This document shows positions 5,997 to 13,160 of a stretch of DNA of 17,447 bases, piece by piece. The notes beneath the pieces are model-generated. The model did no database searches. It worked only from the letters and a program-made list of their open reading frames with translations, and was not told where the DNA came from. Where the stretch lies: positions 1-17,447 of the forward strand of contig JBKPPO010000291.1 of assembly GCA_046733635.1 (NCBI GenBank), given 5' to 3'. The stretch comes from CADEED01 sp046733635. Lineage in GTDB: Bacteria > Pseudomonadota > Gammaproteobacteria > Steroidobacterales > Steroidobacteraceae. Position 1 is the stretch's first letter. Each line of letters begins with the position of its first letter. Made by a program: the position numbers and the translations under genes.

Positions 5997-7997
5997 ATGC
6001 GCCACGCCCATCTACTGACGCCCGCCATCGTCCTGATCTTCGCGGCGGGCCTGCCAGCCTTGGCCGCCCCGCCACCCGCCGAAGCCTACGGCCGGCTGCC
6101 CGCCATCGGGTCGGCTGCGCTCTCGCCAGACGGCAAGCGCGTGGCGCTGGCCATCGGTTACGAATTCCGCGCCAGCGAACCCGACAGCGAGCTCACGGCG
6201 CTCAGCGTCATCGACATCGACACCGGCAAGGTCGAGGCCACGCTCGCGCCCCCGGCCAGGAACAACCTGCGCGGCGTGGGCTGGGCGGACGAGAAGCGGC
6301 CTTACTACTTCATCAGCGCCACCGGCCGCGCGCGCGATGCGTGGCCCGCGGGTGCGCCCATACTCGTCAGCGGGCCGCGCGTGGAGTGGTTCCGCACCGG
6401 CGTGCTGTCGCTCGAGACCGGCGCGTCGACGCTGCTGATGCAGGACTCGGGCACTCGCGGCAATTCGGCGCTCACGAACCTGCAGGCGCCCGTCGATGGC
6501 GACCCGGGATTCGGGCGCATGATCGCGTGGGGCGGCTTCGGCTCCATGAGCAACGCGCCGACGTTGTCCGTGTATCGCGTGAATCTCGACACCGGCAAGG
6601 CCTCCGCGGTCGAGAACGGCAACATGCGGACGCGCGGCTTCATGCTCGACGAGAAAGGCGCCACGGTCGCGCGGGTCGACATCCACGACGACAAGAACCG
6701 CTGGCGCCTGTTCACCTACGAGAACGGCAAGGACCGCATGATCCTCGAGCAGGTGTCCGAGATGGGCATGCCGCTCTACATGTTCGGCCTCTTCGAAGAC
6801 GGCCGTATCGCTGCGGTGAATCCTCACAAGGAAGGGCATCGCGACACCTTGCTGGCCATCGACCGGAAAACCGGCGCGATCACCGAGCTCAAGGAATTCC
6901 AGGGCGCGCAGGGCAGCGACATCGCGCCGCTTTTCGACCCGTGGCGCCAGCGCGTGGTCGGCGTGCAGTGGGTGGAGGACCTGCCCAAAGAGCATTTCTT
7001 CGATGCCGGACTCGCGAAGATCGCCACGGCGCTGCAGCCCCATTTCGCGGACGGCTACGTGATGCTCCGCGACTGGTCGCGCGACCGCAAACGCGCACTG
7101 GTCTTCGGCGAACGCGGCGGCGATGCCGGCGCTTATTACGTGTACGACGTGGACACGGCCAAACTACGCATGCTCGGCAAGCGGTACCCGCAACTCACCG
7201 CCGCCGAGCACCTGGGCGAACGGCAATCGATCAAGTATCGCGCGCGGGACGGAAAACAGGTCCCCGCGTACCTCACGTTGCCCGTGGGTGTGGAACCCAA
7301 AAATCTGCCCCTGGTCTTGCTGGTGCACGGCGGTCCGCATGCACGCGACGACTTCACGTTCGATTGGTGGGCGAGCTTCCTGGCCTCACGCGGATATGCC
7401 GTGCTGCAGTCGAACTACCGTGGCTCGACGGGTTATGGCTACGAGTGGTTCGACGCGGGCCGCAAGGGCTGGGGCGATGGCGTCATGCAGACCGACGTCG
7501 AGGACGGCGCCGACGCCCTCGTGAAAGCCGGCTTCGTCGATGCCAGGCGCATCTGCATCATGGGCGGCTCCTATGGCGGTTACGCGGCGTTGGCCGGCGC
7601 CACGCTCACGCCCGACCGCTACGCCTGCGCGGTCAGCATCAACGGCGTCAGTGATCCGGAGACCATGCTCAAGGAAGTGCAACGCGGAGGCCGCAATTCC
7701 ATGATCGCCGAGTGGTGGGGCAGCTCCATGGGCGGCGACGACATCGACCACCTGCGCAAGATCTCGCCGCTGCGTCAGGCCGAAGCGCTGCGCGCGCCGC
7801 TGCTGATCATCCACGGCATCGAGGACACGGTGGTGCCGGTGGAGCAATCACGCAACATGAACGCGAGACTCGTGCGCGCCAACAAGAAGGTGCAGTACAT
7901 CGAGCTCAAGGGCGATGACCACTGGCTCTCCTCGGCGTCGACGCGCACACGGATGCTGCAGGAAATCGGGTCGTTTCTCGCAGCCACGCTGAAGTAG
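5997..7997 (+). CDS. Secreted S9 family peptidase (prolyl oligopeptidase / acylaminoacyl-peptidase type)
   Basis: Serine peptidase of 666 residues that trims short peptides, probably in the periplasm. An N-terminal signal (MRHAHLLTPAIVLIFAAGLP, likely cleavage after ALA near 23) is followed by a beta-propeller-like region (about 30-400) with repeated strand motifs such as SPDGKRVAL and DIDTGKVEA. Then comes an alpha/beta-hydrolase domain (about 410-666). The catalytic triad is readable: Ser525 in GGSYGGY, Asp610 in HGIEDTVVP and His642 in GDDHWLS. HGGPH (444-448) is the oxyanion strand and NYRGSTGYG follows. Length and layout fit the family. A strong GGAGGAGAC ribosome site precedes the ATG. 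It may be read with the sirtuin gene, 52 bases upstream, but could have its own promoter. No terminator was seen before the convergent protease gene 23 bases away. Confidence 0.93.
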   Translation: MRHAHLLTPAIVLIFAAGLPALAAPPPAEAYGRLPAIGSAALSPDGKRVALAIGYEFRASEPDSELTALSVIDIDTGKVEATLAPPARNNLRGVGWADEKRPYYFISATGRARDAWPAGAPILVSGPRVEWFRTGVLSLETGASTLLMQDSGTRGNSALTNLQAPVDGDPGFGRMIAWGGFGSMSNAPTLSVYRVNLDTGKASAVENGNMRTRGFMLDEKGATVARVDIHDDKNRWRLFTYENGKDRMILEQVSEMGMPLYMFGLFEDGRIAAVNPHKEGHRDTLLAIDRKTGAITELKEFQGAQGSDIAPLFDPWRQRVVGVQWVEDLPKEHFFDAGLAKIATALQPHFADGYVMLRDWSRDRKRALVFGERGGDAGAYYVYDVDTAKLRMLGKRYPQLTAAEHLGERQSIKYRARDGKQVPAYLTLPVGVEPKNLPLVLLVHGGPHARDDFTFDWWASFLASRGYAVLQSNYRGSTGYGYEWFDAGRKGWGDGVMQTDVEDGADALVKAGFVDARRICIMGGSYGGYAALAGATLTPDRYACAVSINGVSDPETMLKEVQRGGRNSMIAEWWGSSMGGDDIDHLRKISPLRQAEALRAPLLIIHGIEDTVVPVEQSRNMNARLVRANKKVQYIELKGDDHWLSSASTRTRMLQEIGSFLAATLK

Positions 7998-8020
7998 CGA
8001 GGCGCTCCGGCGGAGATGGA

Positions 8021-9103
8021 CTAACGTTCGGCCTTGAGCCGGGCGCGCAGCGCGAGGTTCTTGCCCTCGCGCCACACGTCGACGCGGACCTCATCGCCAA
8101 CCTTGTAATCATCGAGGAGGGCCGCAAGCTCGGCGGAAGTACGGACCGGCTTTCCCTCAACAGCCACGATCACGTCGCCCGGCACGACGAGGTTGCGCGA
8201 GCCCATGCGCGCACCGCGAAAGGGCGCGGAGCCCCGTAGGACGGCGACGCCGGAGACACCCAGTTCGCGGGCCACGGCGCGGCTCAGCACATCGTCCGCC
8301 TCCACGTCGAGACTGGGCGGCGAGTAATGTCCCCGCGAGATCACCTGCGGCACGACGCGGTTGACGGTGTCGACGGGCACCGCGAATCCCACGCCCGCGC
8401 TCGCGCCAGAGGGGCTGTAGATAGCCGTGTTGACACCGATGAGCCGGCCCGCGCTGTCGAGCAGAGGACCGCCGGAGTTGCCCGGATTGATGGCGGCATC
8501 CGTCTGGATCAGATGACGGATCACGCCGCGGTCGTTGTCGAGCGACCGATCGAGCGCGGACACGATGCCGGTGGTCAGCGTCCAGTCGAGGCCGAAAGGA
8601 TTGCCGATGGCAAAGACCTTCTGTCCGACGCGCAGGTCGTCGCTGGTGCCGATGGCCACCGGCACCAGCGGTTTTCCTGCCGGCGCGATCTTGAGCACGG
8701 CGATATCGTGCGCTGGACTCACGCCCACCAGCGACGCCGCATAGTCTCGTCCATCGGCGAGTTTCACCGTGGCTTCTTGCGCACCCTCGATCACGTGCAT
8801 GTTCGTGACGATGTGTCCCTGCTCGTCCCAGACGAACCCCGAGCCCGTGCCGCGCGGGACGCTCATCACGTCGCGTGTCCAGAAATCGACGACGCGATTG
8901 CTGGTGGAGATGAAGACCACGGAGCCTTTCCACGTCTCGAAGACATCGATGTTCGAGCGTTCTTCGGCCGTGAGATCACCTCGCGAGGTGATGGGCCGCG
9001 GCATGGCTTCCACTCGCTGCGAGCACCCGGAGACCCAGGAACCCAGCATGCCCATCGACGCGACCAGCAACGATAGTGTCGCGATACTGCGCAGTGAATT
9101 CAT
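8021..9103 (-). CDS. HtrA/Deg serine protease, Deg1-like, predicted lipoprotein
   Basis: A 360-residue trypsin-like protease with one PDZ domain, for handling misfolded envelope proteins. The triad is His103 (TNMHVIEG), Asp133 (AHDIAVLKI) and Ser210 (NPGNSGGPLL). The PDZ spans about 262-355. The N-terminus has a hydrophobic signal ending V24-S-G-C27, a lipobox, with Ser at +2, which favours sorting to the outer membrane. The protease core reads like plant and cyanobacterial Deg1: VPRGTGSGFVWDEQGHIVTN, VGQKVFAIGNPFGLDWTLTTGI, NTAIYSPSGASAGVGFAVPVDTVNRVV. The PDZ carries extra residues (RGARMGSRNLVVPGD) where DegP has a short loop, as Deg1 does. The ribosome site is weak; this ATG was chosen because it gives the full signal. 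DegS is anchored by a helix instead, so a lipoprotein anchor is notable. It converges on the S9 peptidase and is divergent from the GH43 gene. Confidence 0.92.
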   Translation of the reverse strand: MNSLRSIATLSLLVASMGMLGSWVSGCSQRVEAMPRPITSRGDLTAEERSNIDVFETWKGSVVFISTSNRVVDFWTRDVMSVPRGTGSGFVWDEQGHIVTNMHVIEGAQEATVKLADGRDYAASLVGVSPAHDIAVLKIAPAGKPLVPVAIGTSDDLRVGQKVFAIGNPFGLDWTLTTGIVSALDRSLDNDRGVIRHLIQTDAAINPGNSGGPLLDSAGRLIGVNTAIYSPSGASAGVGFAVPVDTVNRVVPQVISRGHYSPPSLDVEADDVLSRAVARELGVSGVAVLRGSAPFRGARMGSRNLVVPGDVIVAVEGKPVRTSAELAALLDDYKVGDEVRVDVWREGKNLALRARLKAER

Positions 9104-9205
9104 AGGCTGGGTAGGTTAATTCCGGCATCACCAATTTCATATGGTCCCGTGCCGCATTCGGATCGTTCGCCCGGTCGCACGGTCCTAGACTCCCACTCGC
9201 GGACA

Positions 9206-9225
9206 GCGGCGGATCTCTCCGCCGC
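9206..9225 (+). promoter_or_regulatory. Perfect 8-bp hairpin in the GH43 leader
   Basis: GCGGCGGA (9206-9213) pairs perfectly with TCCGCCGC (9218-9225) across TCTC. It lies 26 bases before the ATG of the GH43 gene and upstream of its AAGGGG ribosome site. There is no T-run, so it is more likely an operator or a 5' mRNA stem than a terminator. The rest of the 148-base gap (9104-9251) must carry divergent promoters; CATATG near 9138 is the only AT-rich -10-like stretch, and no matching -35 stands out. Confidence 0.45.
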
Positions 9226-9251
9226 GATCTCACATAGAAGGGGTTGAGGCC

Positions 9252-10847
9252 ATGAACATACGTTTGGCCCGCTGGCTGTTGGGTTGCGCGATCGCGGGCG
9301 CCACGCCCGTTCACGCGCTCGACGGCGACACGGGTATCCACGATCCGTCCACCGTCATCGTGCACGAGGGGCGTTACTACACCTACGGAACCGGTGGATT
9401 ACCCATCCTCAGTTCGGCCGATGGCTGGACCTGGCAGCGGCAGGGTTCGGTGATCGCCGGTTTGCCCGGCGGCAAACCCGGCGAAGCGACGCTTGCGCGC
9501 GGCGGCAACAACAGCTGGGCTCCCGATGTCATCCGCGTGCGCGACAAGTACTTCATGTACTACTCCGCGCCCGGCACACAGCCGCGATCCGCCATCGGCC
9601 TGCTCGTGGGCCGCACGCTCGATCCAGCGTCACCCGATTACAGCTGGCGCGACGCGGGCCCGGTGGTGTGGTCGGACGGCATCGAAGACAGCAACGCAAT
9701 CGATCCCGGAGTGATGCTCGACTCCACCGACGGGCGGTTGTGGATGGTGTACGGCTCGTACTTCGGCTACATCCGTCTCGTCGAGCTCGATCCGGAGACG
9801 GGACTGCGTCGCTATCCCAACCGTCCGGCGCAGAACGTCGCGATCAATTCCGAAGCCGCCATCCTCATCCAGCGCGATGGCTGGTATTACCTGCTCGTGA
9901 CGCACGGGTCCTGCTGTCAGGGCGCGAACTCCACCTACAACATCCGCATGGGACGTTCGCGCAAGGTCACGGGGCCCTACCTCGACAACATGGGCGTGGA
10001 CATGATCGAAGGCGGCGGCAAGTTGTTTGCCGCTTCGCGCGGCCGCCACGTGGGTCCCGGGCATTTCGGACTCCTCGATCTCGGACAGGGTGTGCAGAAG
10101 TTCTCGCTGCACTACGAAGCCGACCTCGATCGTGGCGGCATCAGCGTGCTCGATATCCGCCCGTTGCTGTGGCGAGATGGCTGGCCGGTTGCGGGCGACA
10201 ACCTCACCGCCGGCACCTACAGCATCGAGTCGGCTCGCACGGGCACCGTGCTCGAACTCGCCGTGCAAGGTCATCCCGTCGGTGGATTCCGCCAGCGCCG
10301 CGGAGGACCCCCGGGCAGCGGCATCATCGGCAGCGGTCCACCGCCGGGTGCACCCGCGGCCGGTGGAGCGGCGCCGGCCGGACCGCCGCCGGCTGGTCCG
10401 CCGCCCGGTGGACCGCCTGCGCCACCGCAGCCGGGGCCACCGATCGCGGATCAGGATCCCTCGCAGGTGGCAGCGAACTGGCCTGCGAGCACGGACGTCC
10501 GCCTCGCGCCAGCGATGCTCCAGGCTCAGCAGAAATGGACGCTCGCACCGGTTGCCAATGCCGGTGGATATCCGGGCGCACCCTACTTCCGCATCTCCAT
10601 CGCGGGAACGGAGCGGGCGTTGACGGCGATCGCCGGTGGCGAAGTGACAGCGACGCCGTTCAAGGGCACGCCGGAGCAACTCTGGCGCCTCGATCAACTC
10701 AGCGATGGCAGCTATCGCATCATGCCCAAGGCCACTCCGGGGACGAACGAGACGCTGAGTCTCTCGGCCGTCGGCAGCAGCATGCCCACCCTTTCCCGTT
10801 TCGATCCCGCCAGCGATCGTCAGCGCTGGCTGCTGGGAGCACCGTGA
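9252..10847 (+). CDS. Secreted GH43 arabinanase-like glycoside hydrolase with C-terminal ricin-type domain
   Basis: A 531-residue extracellular or periplasmic enzyme. The signal peptide (MNIRLARWLLGCAIAGATPV, cleavage after VHA near 22) precedes a five-bladed GH43 propeller (about 27-310). Catalytic residues are Asp31 (HDPS, base), Asp151 (AIDPG) and Glu201 (NSEAA, acid). HGSCCQGANSTYNIRMGRS (218-236) and GPGHFG with His271 are typical of endo-1,5-alpha-L-arabinanases. A C-terminal region (about 321-531) has three QxW motifs (Q427-K-W, Q476-L-W, Q524-R-W) about 49 residues apart, the mark of a ricin-type beta-trefoil. The first trefoil repeat is interrupted by a Gly/Pro-rich tract (about 351-397). 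Arabinan is the likely substrate, but GH43 specificities vary. The stop TGA shares its last base with the next gene's ATG, so the two are translationally coupled. The ribosome site AAGGGG and signal peptide fix the start. Confidence 0.9.
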   Translation: MNIRLARWLLGCAIAGATPVHALDGDTGIHDPSTVIVHEGRYYTYGTGGLPILSSADGWTWQRQGSVIAGLPGGKPGEATLARGGNNSWAPDVIRVRDKYFMYYSAPGTQPRSAIGLLVGRTLDPASPDYSWRDAGPVVWSDGIEDSNAIDPGVMLDSTDGRLWMVYGSYFGYIRLVELDPETGLRRYPNRPAQNVAINSEAAILIQRDGWYYLLVTHGSCCQGANSTYNIRMGRSRKVTGPYLDNMGVDMIEGGGKLFAASRGRHVGPGHFGLLDLGQGVQKFSLHYEADLDRGGISVLDIRPLLWRDGWPVAGDNLTAGTYSIESARTGTVLELAVQGHPVGGFRQRRGGPPGSGIIGSGPPPGAPAAGGAAPAGPPPAGPPPGGPPAPPQPGPPIADQDPSQVAANWPASTDVRLAPAMLQAQQKWTLAPVANAGGYPGAPYFRISIAGTERALTAIAGGEVTATPFKGTPEQLWRLDQLSDGSYRIMPKATPGTNETLSLSAVGSSMPTLSRFDPASDRQRWLLGAP

Positions 10848-11518
10848 TGAAAAAGATCCTCGTCGCCTGTTCTCTCGCGCTCTCGTTGAGCGCGGCTCAC
10901 GCACAAACCGAGGCGAAGCGCCCGCCGCCCGCCACATTGACCAAACCCAAGAGTGCGAACCTGACCGTCGACTCGCGCGGCTTCATTCACCGGTGGATGG
11001 TGCTGGAGCCCGTTCCGGTGGCCGGCCGGCTCACGCAGCCGGCTGTCGAAGAGGCCGTGAAGACCGCGGCGCTTCCCGACACCGGCGAGACGCTGCCGGA
11101 AGATGGCGACTCGGTGAACGTGGGCGGAACGTCGGCCACCTGGCATGCCTGGGATACGGCTAACTACAACCTCAACCTGTATCACTTCGCCTGGTCGCTC
11201 TCGAAGCCCACGTCCAATGTCCTGTTCTGGGTGACGACGACCGTGCATTCGCCGCGTGAGATGCAGAACGTGCGGCTCGCGATCGGCTCGAATGCCGCCT
11301 CCCGCTGGTGGCTCAACGGTGAACCCGTGATCGCGCTGAACGACGACCGGCAGAGTGTGATCGACGACGGCGTCTCGCGCCGTGTCACCTTGCGGGAAGG
11401 CCGCAACGTGATTCGTGCGGCCGTCATCAACGGCGGCGGCGCCACGGACTTCTGCGCGCGCTTCCTCGACGAGAACGACCAGCCCATCGGTGGGCTCGTC
11501 GCGTCCGTGGCTCGTTAG
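10847..11518 (+). CDS. Secreted protein coupled to the GH43 enzyme; jelly-roll-like domain of unknown role
   Basis: A 223-residue protein with a clear signal peptide (MKKILVACSLALSLSAAHA, cleavage before Gln20) and a short Pro/Lys-rich spacer. Then comes one domain (about 39-215) with VDSRGFIHRWMVLEPVPV, TWHAWDTANYNLNLYHFA, NVRLAIGSNAASRWWLNGE and NVIRAAVINGGGATDFCARF. I recall similar stretches in proteins annotated with acetylxylan esterases or glycoside hydrolases, where they resemble a beta-sandwich sugar-binding module; no catalytic Ser-His-Asp pattern is visible here. The ATG overlaps the GH43 stop by one base and has GGGAG seven bases upstream, so the two are made together. An accessory carbohydrate-binding or enzyme-partner role is inferred from this. 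The frame is open far upstream, antiparallel to nothing and inside GH43, but only this part has a signal peptide. Confidence 0.82.
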   Translation: MKKILVACSLALSLSAAHAQTEAKRPPPATLTKPKSANLTVDSRGFIHRWMVLEPVPVAGRLTQPAVEEAVKTAALPDTGETLPEDGDSVNVGGTSATWHAWDTANYNLNLYHFAWSLSKPTSNVLFWVTTTVHSPREMQNVRLAIGSNAASRWWLNGEPVIALNDDRQSVIDDGVSRRVTLREGRNVIRAAVINGGGATDFCARFLDENDQPIGGLVASVAR

Positions 11519-11528
11519 GCGGGGCGCA

Positions 11529-13160
11529 TCATTCGACCGCGGGGCGGTACTCCCGCTCGCGATACTCGAACCAGTCGAAATCCGCAGGCAGCGCCGTGCC
11601 GGACATGTCCTGGCAGGCGACGCCCACGAATGCGCCCGTGAAATTCGGAGCTCCGGGCGTGGTGGCTTCGTCCGAGAGGATGCTGGCGTCGAACAACTCC
11701 GGCAGCCAGCGCCACGGCGCGGAGCCCACGCGGAACGCGAACCGCAGGCGCTCTTCGTCCACCTCGGCCCTGAGCTCCACGCGCCCTTCCGGTATCGCGA
11801 TGGGCGCAGTGAAGGAATCGGCTTGCGGTGAATCCGGCGTGCAGGTCATGACACGCACGTGACGCCCCTGTTCGTCGTCATGCGTGACGTGCAGGTAATG
11901 GAACTTCGAGGAGTTGTAGTAGTAGATGAGCCCCGCGGATTGCTGGAAGTGTCGCGGCTCGAACTCCATCGCCGTCGAGGCGCTGAAGCAATGCGCCTGC
12001 TGCCGGCGCGCCACCAGCGACTGCCGGAACAGACTGCCCAGCGTTTCGCGACCGAACAGGCGCAGGAAGCCGCGGCGCGCCGTGAGGCTGAACAACTCCT
12101 CGGGATACGGCGAGCGCAGCCATTGGAAGTCGATGGGCAGCCGATCGCTGTCGAAGTCTTCCCGCGCCGCCGGCGGTTCGATCGGTTCGACTTTCGTGCT
12201 CAGCGCCGGAGCAGGTGACTCGAGCGTGGGCAGGCCGCTGCCATCGAGAGTCCGCAGCCAGTCATCCGGACCCCAGATCATTTTCTGGATGGCGGTTTCC
12301 CGTCCGAGGACACAGCGGCCGCGATTGCGTAATGGCCTGCCGCACAGGTACACCGCGTAGGTCTCTCCCGTCTGCGTGTCGACGAGGTCGCCATGACCTG
12401 CGCGATGCAGTTCCGCATGCGGACGGTCGCGTGCCGTGATGATGTATTTGTCCGGATGCAGTTCGTACGGACCGGTCACGGAACGCGAACGCGCCATCGT
12501 CATCGCATGACCCCAGCCGGTGCCGCCCTCGGCCGTCACGAGGTAATACCAGCCATTGCGCTTGTACAGGTGCGGCGCCTCGGTGAAGCCGATGGAGGTG
12601 CCCTTGAAAATGTTGTGCACCTCGCCCACGAGCTTTCGCTCCTTCGGCGAATACTCCTGCAGGACGATGCCCGCGAAGCGGCCGCGTCCGGGACGGTGAT
12701 CCCACAGCTGGTTCACGAAGTACTTGCGGCCGTCGTCGTCATGGAACAGCGAGGGATCGAACCCGCTGCTGTTGACGTACTGCGCATCGGACCATTCGCC
12801 GTCGATGGTCGGGCTGGTCACGAGGTAGTTATGGAAGTCGCGCAGCGATGCGCCCGACGCTCCGCCCACCGTCGTCCGGCCATACCGCTTCACGTCGGTG
12901 AAGATCAGCCAGAAGAGCCCATCGCTGTAGGAGAGGCAGGGCGCCCATACGCCGCAGGAGTCCGGGTCGCCGAGCATGTCGAGCTGGCTCGGGCGCGTCA
13001 GCGGGCGCGTGATCAGTCGCCAGTTCACGAGATCGCGCGAGTGGTGGATCTGTACGCCCGGAAACCATTCGAACGTCGACGTCGCGATGTAGTAGTCGTC
13101 TCCCACGCGCACGATCGACGGATCGGGATTGAACCCCTTCAGGATCGGATTGCGGATCAT
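11529..13160 (-). CDS. GH43 beta-xylosidase (XynB type), cytoplasmic
   Basis: A 543-residue exo-acting enzyme that releases xylose, and often arabinose, from short xylo-oligosaccharides. The propeller domain (about 1-325) starts NPILKGFNPDPSIVRVGDDY with catalytic base Asp13. Asp135 lies in GFDPSLF and the acid Glu194 in GFTEAPHLY. The spacing matches Selenomonas and Geobacillus XynB-type enzymes. A C-terminal beta-sandwich (about 330-540, GH43_C2 / DUF1349-like) with SAGLIYYYNSSKFHYLHV and FTGAFVGVACQD shapes the exo pocket. There is no signal peptide, so it acts inside the cell. The start was set at MIRNPILKGF because it overlaps the ExuT-type gene by ATGA; upstream in-frame sequence only mirrors that gene. 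It ends 10 bases from the convergent arabinanase-partner gene. Confidence 0.93.
   Translation of the reverse strand: MIRNPILKGFNPDPSIVRVGDDYYIATSTFEWFPGVQIHHSRDLVNWRLITRPLTRPSQLDMLGDPDSCGVWAPCLSYSDGLFWLIFTDVKRYGRTTVGGASGASLRDFHNYLVTSPTIDGEWSDAQYVNSSGFDPSLFHDDDGRKYFVNQLWDHRPGRGRFAGIVLQEYSPKERKLVGEVHNIFKGTSIGFTEAPHLYKRNGWYYLVTAEGGTGWGHAMTMARSRSVTGPYELHPDKYIITARDRPHAELHRAGHGDLVDTQTGETYAVYLCGRPLRNRGRCVLGRETAIQKMIWGPDDWLRTLDGSGLPTLESPAPALSTKVEPIEPPAAREDFDSDRLPIDFQWLRSPYPEELFSLTARRGFLRLFGRETLGSLFRQSLVARRQQAHCFSASTAMEFEPRHFQQSAGLIYYYNSSKFHYLHVTHDDEQGRHVRVMTCTPDSPQADSFTAPIAIPEGRVELRAEVDEERLRFAFRVGSAPWRWLPELFDASILSDEATTPGAPNFTGAFVGVACQDMSGTALPADFDWFEYREREYRPAVE

Noticed and set aside
7998..8020. CTCC/GGAG stem between the convergent S9 peptidase and HtrA genes as a terminator.
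   Set aside because: The stem is only four base pairs with no T-run on either strand.
10303..10440. GC-rich tract considered as a tandem repeat array.
   Set aside because: The units are irregular and it encodes the Gly/Pro-rich tract in frame; no fixed repeat length could be defined.
9284..10846. Upstream extension of the arabinanase-partner frame to 744 codons.
   Set aside because: The extension only shadows the GH43 gene in another frame and is Arg-rich; the signal peptide begins at 10847.
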